Below the pieces are notes generated by a model. It saw only the letters and a program-made list of their open reading frames with translations, was not told the origin of the DNA and did no database searches. Below, in pieces: positions 32,755-42,043 of a DNA stretch of 64,000 nt (its first letter is position 1; each line of letters starts with the position of its first letter). Origin of the DNA: Nematopogon swammerdamellus (taxonomy: Eukaryota > Arthropoda > Insecta > Lepidoptera > Adelidae). Made by a program: the position numbers and the translations under genes. Location of the stretch: positions 15,989,694-16,053,693 of the forward strand of contig OX336358.1 in NCBI GenBank assembly GCA_946902875.1, written 5' to 3'.

Positions 32755-33130
32755 TCATCATTCATATGGTAGTACACTACGCTTGAATTTGTCCTGTTAG
32801 TTTTTACAATCCGGTTCGATTACACCCACAAAGAAGAGCCGGCAAGAAACTTCGCAGGGTTCTTTTTAACGTCTTCAATTACAATACATTGTGACTAGCT
32901 ACACAATAGACACCGCTTACAGTGTTAAGATATAGTTTGAGAGCTACATAGAATAACTGTAATATAAGCTTGATAATTCTGACCACATAAAATCAAAAGT
33001 TAAAGTAAAAGTATAGATAAAATCAGGTGTATAGAGCCTTTGTCAGAAATTGTTGATACATATCGTATCAAGTCATGTCATGTCAGTTATAAATATTCAT
33101 ACCACATTGTAGTACAATGTCAAAAAATAA
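32755..33130. repeat. Dispersed repeat (gagccggcaagaaact type)
   Basis: The words cacttgaatttgtcctgtta and gaagagccggcaagaaactt recur at 33845-33985 and, inverted, at 45465-45560; a shorter piece is at 25520-25580. Non-coding. Confidence 0.5.
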
Positions 33131-33239
33131 AATAAATAAATTTGATACCTAATGTATCAATTAGTCAAAGTAATATTTTAGTATGCGTGCTAAATAAACT
33201 AGGCACCCACCTATAAACCTAGGCACCCGGGTTCTCTAA

Positions 33240-33420
33240 ATAGTTTCTTTGTCGCACCGCTAGAGTGTGGAACTGCAGCCTAGCAACAGTCCGCAAATCT
33301 GCTGGCATGGCACCTAACTAAGCGTGGTTTCGCGAGGAGAGGTGATTTTGGCTCTGTCGACTGCACCATTGGTCTCTTGGCACAGCCACCCATGCTGGTT
33401 TACATCGTGCAGTAGATACC
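33240..33420 (-). repeat. REP-D copy
   Basis: Reverse of 27185-27370: acagtccgcaaatctgctgg, gtggtttcgcgaggagaggt, tggctctgtcgactgcacca. Two short opposed frames here are repeat-derived. 33421-34460 otherwise shows only AT-rich sequence and the repeat at 33845-33985. Confidence 0.6.
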
Positions 33421-34464
33421 TACACTGCCAAGTGCCAGGCCTCACGCACTCTATGTACTTGCGCGCGCTAACTACCGCCCAGCGGGCCTCCCCGGCGAGC
33501 ATTCACTGAAAATTCGTCAGCCGCGCGAAGCATACCTACACGCGCTCATACCATTCACCAGGCCTCAACGTGATTCACTAAATTAAACATACATCACCAG
33601 TATACCTTTCACATCTCATAACTCATATTAATTTACGTTCATCCACTCACCATGTATCCATAAAACCATCATTTGCTTTCTATTTCTATATAAAAAATAA
33701 TATAAAAAGAAGAAAATATTAAAAAACATATCTATCAAATCATTATTTCTCACTTGACTGAAGACGCCACCGACATCGGGGCGAAATATTTCATCAATAA
33801 ATGTGCTTTTTTATTATTATTAATAAAATATGTGTTTTACATAGAAGTAACTATTATGTAATCTGTGACACTGCACTCAAATTTGTCACATATCTATATC
33901 ATTCCGCCAGTTCTATTATCACGGAGATTATCACAGCGGAGGAGAAGAGCTGGCGAGGCACTTTTTGGAAATGTTTTCAACGTTTACTTAATCTAGGTAC
34001 GTAATTACAAAATGTTTGCCACTGCCTACACGTGTAGCTATACAATATGTTACGCGTATTATCGTGATTCTCTCTTCACTCCTTTATTCGGCATTCACAA
34101 ACCGCACACTGCACATTTCATTGCGAAATGAGTTTACTTTCCAATAGTCAGTAGTGTTCTGTCGGAGGATGTATAGCTATGTCTAGTAGTTATGTAGGTA
34201 CACAGTACAGGTAGGTAGCGGGTAGGTAGGTTAGGCAGTGTAATCTCGCGCCGAAGAGCTGATGAAATTACACTCATTATCGAGGCTTTATCGATCGTGA
34301 GCACGCTCAGAGCACACACCCTGCGGCGCGCGGTATCTAGGTACCATCCCGCCGCCGCTAACAAGGGAGCCGTTTCGAAGCAGTTCTTTGCACAAAAGAA
34401 ATTATTTCTGTTTTTGTTCGGTTGCTCGGTTGTTTCTACCTAAACGTTGTTAGTTGCCACAATT

Positions 34465-34970
34465 GTCAGCCTCGGTAGCTCAGTGGTGCGGTCGGTCGGT
34501 GGAGTGTTTTTAAGCACACCTGAGCGCGGTCAGTACTTGCATGGGTGACCGCTCGACCGTTGGACGCTGACCGTGGTTCTGATTCCACGCAAAACTGTAG
34601 GTCCCTTCACTTCTTCCCTTACTAGGTGGTAGGGTTTATCCGGGTTATGTAAACTGACACGGTTGGCTACATCACCTACAACAATATCCATCATGTCACT
34701 CCATAACACCGGGTGAACTAGATGCCATATCAGTGTTTCGCTTCATTTCATGTCGGCTACACGGAACTGGACGGAAAGCACGAACTATTTACATAGCCGC
34801 TTCGACCGACCTTTCATTCAGTGCGGTTGTACCAACCCGGGCGGGTTAAACCCTACCACCTAGTAATATAAGAAGGGAGTCATATCCCTTAGTCGCCTTT
34901 TACGACATACACGGGGAGAGATGCAGTGGGGCTATTCTTTTAAAGTACCGGCCTCACACGGTACAAAATA
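34465..34970. repeat. Inverted SINE-A pair plus REP-C
   Basis: 34465-34645 is the plus SINE-A head (tcagcctcggtagctcagtg). It abuts 34646-34886, a minus SINE-A body. 34887-34970 is REP-C in minus orientation, cut at atccct. Confidence 0.75.
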
Positions 34971-34976
34971 TGGTAG

Positions 34977-35231
34977 AGAGCGTTCCAACTAAAAGTTCCC
35001 TTTGCCGTTATGTTGGCTCCACTGTCTATCTGTCAAAACAGCGTTGAGGGTTGCTATGTGTACAGATTTACCCGTAATTATCAGTATTTACCGTATTTTT
35101 TGTACGGTACATACCGATTACATTATTATGTAATATAATCTTCACAATCTGGCAGCAGAAGCACTGACAGTGACACTCACAGTGAAGCCAACATAACGGC
35201 GAAGGGAACTTTTAGTTGGAACGCTCTTTAG
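34977..35231. mobile_element. TIR element, TA-flanked
   Basis: Ends of about 42 bp are inverted copies (agagcgttccaactaaaagt..ccgttatgttggct), with TA just outside each end. 255 bp, non-coding, Tc1/mariner-type MITE in appearance. Frames at 35142-35445 are chance products over its edge and the GC-rich right flank. Confidence 0.6.
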
Positions 35232-35447
35232 ATATAGTGATGGTGGAGTGAGAACGCGCCACACACACGCGCGTCCATTGTTTGTTGTAGCGGTGCTCGT
35301 TGGACGGAGCGAGGAGCGGAAGGTGGCGGTTATAGCGTGGCCGATTCGGTGTAACCACACCACACACCACGCTTCCGTCAACCACCGCGCGCGCAGTCAG
35401 CTGAGAGTCGCGCGCGCAGAGCAACTAGCTATCCACTCAACCTAGTA

Positions 35448-35875
35448 AATGGGTGAATCAACTTTTTCTTGTTTTTGGTATCTGACTGAAAACAGGATAT
35501 TATGTTGATAAATTCACCTTATTTTAATAGTTAGAGCAACTCTCAGATAAGTAATATTGATTAATAAGAAAGAAGCTGCACAAAGAATTCTGAGTACTTA
35601 CCTAATTTAAAAAAAATATTGGTTACCCTGGGGACATCTGTGGGACATCCCCTTTTTTCCATACAAAACTGGGGACAAAATTGTCCCCTGGGTTACCCCT
35701 AAAAATTTGGTTAATGTTTTATTTTAAATAGTTCTCTTCTTTTATTTCAATTGCCTATCAACCTAAGTATTTTATACTTATTGATTTTCAACTAAGTAAT
35801 AAATTGTAATACACTTTTTTTTTTTACTTTGCAGCTGGTTTTTATACGTTACAAGAAAAAGTTGATCCACCCAAA
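35448..35875. mobile_element. 428-bp TIR element, TA-flanked
   Basis: The ends read gggtgaatcaactttttctt and the complement of gggtggatcaactttttctt. TA lies at 35446-35447 and 35876-35877. The interior has a second pair, ggttaccctgggg and its complement. No transposase. Confidence 0.65.
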
Positions 35876-36104
35876 TACGTCTTCACTCACACTCGGGACT
35901 ATATCCTGTCACTCAGCTGCTTCTTACTATAGTTAATTGCTTTTGCTATATAGGTAGGTACCTACCTACCTACTGCTTCTATTAGCTTTTTGTCAACGGT
36001 TTCGTTCCAGTGAAAATCGGTTTTACCCGCACCACGCCATGGAATAAGGAATAGCTGGAAGGGCCAAATAACGGTCGTACTATTTTTATTTACTTATTTA
36101 TTTT

Positions 36105-36240
36105 GTTATGTAAACCAACATAATGTCTGTCTGTGCCCAGGTACCAATGGTGCAGTCGACAGAGCCAAAGTAATCTCTCGCGAAACCACGCTCAGTTAGG
36201 CGTCATGCCGGCAGATTGGCTGACAGTTACTATCTGCTGT
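36105..36240 (+). repeat. REP-D copy
   Basis: accaatggtgcagtcgacag, agccaaagtaatctctcgcg, aaccacgctcagttaggcg, in the order seen at 27185. Confidence 0.6.
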
Positions 36241-36529
36241 CTGATTGATCGATAAACATACTCGCCTAGGCTTAGTAATGGCTTCCGTGTGGATATGGAA
36301 CCTAGTTTACCGAGGTGTGGTGGACGGACACGTGTCAGTCAGTCAGTCGTGTCGTGTCATTTAAAAACAATTTCATCGGTCCTCGGTCCGTCTTTTATTT
36401 CATTCAACATAGATACCTCTATCAGCGTCTTACTTAGTAAGTATCGATCGCCAAAAGACCACCAAACTTTTCCAGTTAAGTAGCCAATAAAAATATCACC
36501 GGCGTATTAGCCGGCCAGAGACAATAAAC

Positions 36530-36770
36530 TCATAAAAAGCGTCCCCCCGCCCCGCGCCGCTCCGCCTCCCTCGCCGCCCTGACCAATGGCCACTTAGGCG
36601 GACGCGATAATAATGACGCGTAGATAAGGCTTGCGCGCGAGCAATAATGGTTGAATGGACGAGCTAGAGCTTGGGTGCGGGGGAGGCGGCGGAGGCGGCG
36701 GAGGGGCGAGGGAAGACGGGGGGCGAACGGCGTGGACAGTGTAGGCACAGGTGTAGGCAGCAGGGGTTTT
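36530..36770. promoter_or_regulatory. GC-rich unique island
   Basis: A GC-rich block with an unusual non-repeat core (gacgcgataataatgacgcg, gcgagcaataatggttg) between C-rich and G-rich flanks. It resembles neither a repeat nor a coding exon. It could be a regulatory element or an unrecognised promoter. Confidence 0.25.
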
Positions 36771-37369
36771 GTTCTATCCGGCTTGTAGAACCAGAATGAT
36801 CCGGATCGAAGGACCAGAACTATTCAGTTCGAAGAACTAAAGCGGTCGAGAGGATGAGAGTGATCTGACTATAGGAATCTCAATCACTTCGTCCTTATAA
36901 CTTAAACTATTCCGTTTAAAACACCTTTAATGAATTGACCCGACCAATTTTGTACCAAAGCATCACACTGAATAAAATGACGGTCGAAGCGGCTATGTGA
37001 ATATGTACCTCGTTCGTGTTATCCGGTATCCGTCCAAGACCTATATTCGCGGAAAGTCGCACTGATGATTCGGGTCTATATGGGTATTCGCCTAGTCTGC
37101 TGTCTAACACAAGTCTACATACAAACTAGTCTCAGCGATTGAAACTCTCCTCAATCGTCAGTCAGTGCGTATTTCCGCGAATATACCCTGTTCAGTGTAG
37201 CCCGCACGACCGTAGGGCGAAGGGAAGCGCTGTCCGCTCAAAAACATTTTCTCGTGTTCTAATCAAACTGCTATTTACATAGGTACCTACCTACACCACG
37301 CTATGCGAGGACCACTCCATCAGCCCCGCACGTTTAAAACGTCATCCATCGCCGAAGTTGGCGCTAGCT

Positions 37370-37640
37370 AGCGTGCCGCGCCGCCATTCGTCCGCCGCCA
37401 CATTAGCAATTCAAACATATTTACCTTAATAACAACCGCTAAACTTGGGCGAGATTACGTTTCAACAATAATTAATGCTTTCCTACTTATTCAGGTGCTT
37501 ACCGCCGTCGCCGCCGCGCCGATACGGTCACCATGGACCGTTACGATCTCTTAATTGGGTGGCCATTTTTAAAAATGGCGTCGTAAATGCTATTAGCGCG
37601 CTTTTTGGGACTTAATTATGCGAACTTGTGTGGGTAGACT
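37370..37640. promoter_or_regulatory. Candidate conserved non-coding block
   Basis: Unique sequence with homeodomain cores (aataattaatg, cttaattggg, cttaattatgcg), a caccatgga and a hairpin gccatttttaaaaatggc at 37562-37579. It resembles no repeat in the window. It lies about 11 kb upstream of the ems/E5 start. Confidence 0.25.
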
Positions 37641-37740
37641 TCTGTGGCGGTGTTTGGGTCATTTAGATAAGAAGAAAATATAAGGGGACCCTAACAAAAC
37701 TAATAATCATATTAATTACCTAGTCATGGAGCATTTTTAA

Positions 37741-38420
37741 ATAACCTGCCATACCTAGTTGGCTACGCCACCTATACCTACTACAACCGTGATTCAGAAA
37801 CCTCGGAGAACTAGGTGCAATGCCAGGACTTCCCTCTATTCATGCCGCAATGAACTGTTCACATAGCTGCTGATCTCTCATTCAGTGCGGTGGTAGTACC
37901 AAACCACCCAGTAAGGTAAGAGAAGGGAACCTACAGTTACGTGGAACTCGAACCGCGGTTGTATCGAGCCGATATTAGCGGCCGATGACCAACCGGCCGG
38001 CCAGCAGTTATTATTGAAGCCGAATCTGGCAACATTAACCATAAACTAAGAAATTGATTTCCTTATTAGATTGACCTCCTTATTGGTCAAGTCAAACTGC
38101 GCGCCGACACTACGTCGTCTCCTATTGGCTTATCAATGACATTGGTTGTATAGTTGTATAGTAGGTTGACACTTCCGCTGTGATCTATATTGTCTCTGTC
38201 TGTTCTCATTTATTGCTTCACTGAAATAGAGTTGGTTTTCAAGTTTTTTGTTTTAATTTATTTCTACAATATCTACTACCAGCAACTACATCGAAGCTGA
38301 AAAGGAGCCCTGCTCGCTACAAAACGGTCAGAAGCCTCACTCGACGGTCGAACGTTTGAACGGTCACTCATCCAAGTTCTGTCCGCGCCCAGGTGTGCTT
38401 AAAACTCCACCATTGAGCTA
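37741..38420 (-). repeat. Degenerate SINE-A copies
   Basis: 37741-38010 is a diverged minus SINE-A, body to head. 38331-38420 is a minus SINE-A 5S-like fragment (ggtcactcatccaagttctg). 38040-38280 between them is unassigned. Confidence 0.5.
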
Positions 38421-38730
38421 CAAGAAAGTACTTTGTCGTTAAGACAACGCTTTTTAATTTAAGAACGATTTGTTTATCTAATTTAGAAATACCGACTCCA
38501 GACTGCTCAATCTATCGCGAATTTATCGAATAATAACTGAGTGGACAGCACAGCCCTATAGTTCCGTGTGCCGGCAGGCTCAATCGATACACTTCCGGTG
38601 CACGCACCGCCCTACTAGAGTAGTCTACCTACCTACCTAACCTACCACACCGAGCGAGCCTCAGATCTGAGACCACGGCTAGATGTGCCATTGCGCGTAT
38701 AGGGCCTGTCGCCGCCTTTATTATTATTAT

Positions 38731-38915
38731 TTTTTTATGGAAACTGACACGGTTGGCTACATCACCTACAACGTCCGTGATGTCAACCCATAACACCGGG
38801 TGAACTAGGTGCCATGTCAGTGCTTCCCCCTTTGATCGTGCCGGCTACACTGAACTGGTCGGAAAACACAAACTATTTACATAGCCGTTTGCACCGACAT
38901 TTCATTCAGTGCGGT
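38731..38915 (-). repeat. SINE-A 3' body
   Basis: Reverse complement of the SINE-A 3' half: atggaaactgacacggttgg to catttcattcagtgcgg. Confidence 0.75.
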
Positions 38916-39650
38916 CAAAGCTAATGTTTAAAATAATAAAAGCCTTAATGATCAAAGCTAGTCATAAATGGCAGAAGATGTTGACGTCTGTCTGACTCAT
39001 TGGCTGTAAATATGGACACGCGATCGCGGACCCCGGGGACAGTGCTAGAGGGGACTACTGGGAACAATCCACCGAGTGACCGCGTATGAGCGCGCCAAGC
39101 ACGATAAGAAGGTCGGCGACTCCGTGTTGGCATCCCTTACAGACAGAGCGCTCTCGATATTCTATCTAGCCATTACATCTCTGATCTGCGGACCGAGATG
39201 ACCGAGCCAAGCCAAGCTGCCCACAGATTACCGCCATTATTAGCATAGAGCTATTTATTTTCTAACCGTTACAAGCTTTTCATGGATGAAGATTAAAGGG
39301 GGTAATGATAGCTTAGTTAACATTATGGAAAGTCAATGCAAAAAGTTAATTAAGTAAGTACGTAGTAATTAGGTACCTAACTGTGATAGGAAGATAGTTA
39401 GGTATAAATAGGTACCTACTTTTGTTTATGAACCTAGACTAGATGACCCTAGTTATGGCAATAGATCAGATAGGCACGCATTGCTGAAATGTTTACTTCA
39501 GACAATGCTACAAAACTGTCATGAAAATAATATGAAGCGTGGTTCTGTCTTCAAAACTTACTTACTACCTAGGTACCTCCTACTACCTAGAAAACTCGGC
39601 TTCGGTTAAAACCCTTTTTATTTGTACTTTTGATATCAAGTACCTAAGCA

Positions 39651-39815
39651 TCATCATCATCATCATCAACCTGTATCGTTCCACTGCTGGACATAGGCCT
39701 CTCCCAAGGCACGCCACCACACGCGGTCTTCCGCTCTTCTCATCCATCCACTGCGGAGTGCGGCTACCTTTTTTAGGTCATCTGTCCACCTAGCCGGGGG
39801 GCGTCCCACCTAAGT
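39651..39815 (-). pseudogene. LINE pol C-terminal fragment (RTE-like wording)
   Basis: The reverse strand reads GRPP.RWTDDLKKVAA, then WMRRAEDRVWWRALG and a short end before (ATG)n. This block ends many insect LINE ORFs. Only about 50 residues remain. Confidence 0.5.
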
Positions 39816-40790
39816 ATATGTAATTTAATGTACCTACTCTAAACCTTATCGCCGTTAGTCCGGTTCTGTTTCCGTATAACGCTGCCGTAAAAAAAAATGT
39901 GGCGCCGACCCCACCCATGGGGTGAATGTGCAACCTTCTTTTCTTACCGCGGCAGTTTGCTCTGGGGTGGGTCTCAAGTTACACAAAAAAATTTATAACA
40001 TTAAAAAATAAACCTCTCATCCTTTTGTCTTATTCAGTAAGTGTGTGAGCTTGACATTGTCCAACTGTGTATAAAATAAAAAGATGCAGACACGGACTAA
40101 TTAAATTTATTAACTAATAAAAATTAAGAAGAAACAGTTATTACTTTTGTGAACTACATAATCTCCATGACCTCAGCTTACCTACTTTTATGTGTTATAA
40201 AAACAAAGAACTTATCTCGCTAATCAATAGGTTATTAAAACTTCAGTTAGATCTCTTCATATTTCACTTCATAGATCTTGAATATGTAGATTGAAACAAT
40301 GGTGTGCACAAGTTGGAGAACGTGGAAGATTTAGCAGGTTCAGCATTAGCCAGTAGAATCATTGCCGGTATCGATAGAACCATAAATTGATGACGTTGGT
40401 GAGCTTCTTGGTGCGGTGAAAGGGAAGATCTCTCTTGTGGATGGTAGCTGGTTGAGCGAACGATGATTGTGATCGCCGGTGAGTGAGCCAGCGCCATAGA
40501 AATCAATGGCCAGCGCCCATCATGTGTGTTCCACCATTAGTTACCAGACACACGACAGTCTTCGTCAGCATGCTCGTGGATATTATACGGCAACAAAATA
40601 CGTTTTTCTCTATTAAATTACATTTTTCACTCTTTTACATTCAAAACCAAGAAAAACTTTTTTTTTCCTCTTTCTGACAGCTCACTATATTATCTTCTCA
40701 CCTCTAATTCCTAATTTAAATTATATTCATAAATATCTCCGCCAACTGGCCACTACACATTTACATTAAATAAAAAACATGTTACAAATG
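39816..40790. other. No gene recognised
   Basis: Includes gtggcgccgaccccacccat near 39899, which looks like a primer-binding-site or LTR border but has no second LTR or pol frame. The minus frame at 40264-40506 has no family. An LTR-element scrap is possible. Confidence 0.3.
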
Positions 40791-40841
40791 CACAGAGCAT
40801 GAAATGCGCGCGTCCGCCCGGTAGGTATTTGATGCTCTGTG
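40791..40841. mobile_element. 51-bp palindromic element (cacagagcat ends)
   Basis: Begins cacagagcatgaaatgcgcg and ends tatttgatgctctgtg. These are the same ends as 40889-40944 and 61713-62006, but I see no flanking duplication. Confidence 0.5.
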
Positions 40842-40888
40842 GGTGAATGTGACACCCTACGGCAGATTAGTTAGGTAATTGTTTATAC

Positions 40889-40944
40889 CACAGAGCATCA
40901 AATGCGCGCGCCCCTCGCGCGCGGTAGGTATTTGATGCTCTGTG
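40889..40944. mobile_element. 56-bp mini-MITE with perfect 8-bp target duplication
   Basis: Starts cacagagcatcaaatgcgcg and ends ggtatttgatgctctgtg. GTTTATAC flanks both sides (40881-40888 and 40945-40952). An 8-bp duplication is typical of hAT transposases. The unit is little more than its two inverted ends. Confidence 0.75.
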
Positions 40945-41429
40945 GTTTATACCTACTACTACACAGGGCCGAATCTAGAATCTGTCTGTAGACCCCTAGG
41001 CTTAACTTGGCTTGTATTATGTAGGATTTCGGCGTGTCTTATGATTATATGGGGGCCTGCACCACAGTATTTGAATTGAAAAAAAAAATATTGTTGTGCT
41101 GCGGGACCCTAGGCTACAGTACAGCCTATAACGGCCCTGCTGCTGTTACATCCGTGCGTCGATGTATTCAAGTTTTAAAACTCGACACAGGTGCTGCCAT
41201 CTAGTAGACATAGAGCAAACGTTTCACGTTAATAGAATTTGAATAAACAGGCACAGAGAACAGGGACTTTTTCTGTGAACAGGCAGCACTGGAAAACACT
41301 CGTTGTTGGTTGGTGTTGCTGTATCGCGTGAACTCCCGTAGTCGTCCCGTAGTAGACTTTGGAAATATGAAACCCGGTATGTATGTACCTATATTTTACC
41401 TACCGGATTTAACCAGTCCGGATTGGTGC

Positions 41430-41505
41430 ATTGCCTGCATCGAATGAAAGTCGGTCGAAACGGCTATGGCAATAGTATTTTTCGTCCCAAATCAGTGTAG
41501 CATAC
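41430..41505 (+). repeat. Degenerate SINE-A scrap at the LINE 5' border
   Basis: cgaatgaaagtcggtcgaaa, cggctatggcaatagt and tcagtgtagc match the SINE-A body. It lies just upstream of the LINE ORF1 fragment. Confidence 0.5.
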
Positions 41506-41569
41506 CTACCACACACTGTATTATATTCATGTTACACGCTCCTTTTCATGTTACGCTCCTATCACCGAA

Positions 41570-42043
41570 GTGATCAAAGACTTTCAATCAAAGTACGTGA
41601 ACAGCATGGTGAAAGGCGACGTAGTAATTTTACTGACAGGAAATTCTGAAGCAAACCAGGACACTAACATTTACTGTAAATGTGTGAAATATGTAGCTGA
41701 GGTTTGCAACCATAAACAAATAAATCTGTTTGTCACTTCACTCTTGTATGTGCCACTCACGCTACATATTTCAGACAAATTAAATGCCACTGCCTACAGG
41801 TCCAACACACAAACCTATGGATTGACAAGAACCATACCCAATATGGTTTACATCGATTTGAATAATTTAGACAGCAGTAGCTACACTAGAATAGGTTATA
41901 TGACTAATGCAGGACTGAAATTCATCTCAAGGACCATTCAAACATGTAATTATAGCGTTAAGGCATCTAACCTACGTTTTATTAAAACTTGTGATACTGA
42001 TTTTTTAGACCAAGTTCCAAAGATATTGTCAACTGTGAGTTAA
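41570..42043 (+). CDS. LINE ORF1 C-terminal part, SGNH-esterase-like
   Basis: 157 codons from a GTG; the frame is open further left into repeat sequence, so the true start is missing. DVVILLTGNSEAN resembles the block with Asn in SGNH hydrolases. YTRIGYMTNAGLKFI resembles the C-terminal RHGLHLN..GK block of ORF1 esterases in CR1-type LINEs. The catalytic His position appears to be Met, so the esterase would be inactive. It overlaps the pol frame by 43 bases in -1 phase. ORF1 proteins of such elements bind RNA or membranes; the role here is inferred. Confidence 0.5.
   Translation: MIKDFQSKYVNSMVKGDVVILLTGNSEANQDTNIYCKCVKYVAEVCNHKQINLFVTSLLYVPLTLHISDKLNATAYRSNTQTYGLTRTIPNMVYIDLNNLDSSSYTRIGYMTNAGLKFISRTIQTCNYSVKASNLRFIKTCDTDFLDQVPKILSTVS
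42001..42007 (+). promoter_or_regulatory. Candidate -1 frameshift heptamer T TTT TTA
   Basis: In the ORF1 frame, codons GAT TTT TTA contain the heptamer in the exact X XXY YYZ register. The pol frame opens at 42001, immediately after its own upstream stop TGA at 41998-42000. No strong downstream stem was found by eye. Confidence 0.55.

Noticed and set aside
40264..40506. 80-codon minus frame as a small gene
   Set aside because: No recognisable motif and no splice context; neighbouring text hints only at an LTR-element scrap.
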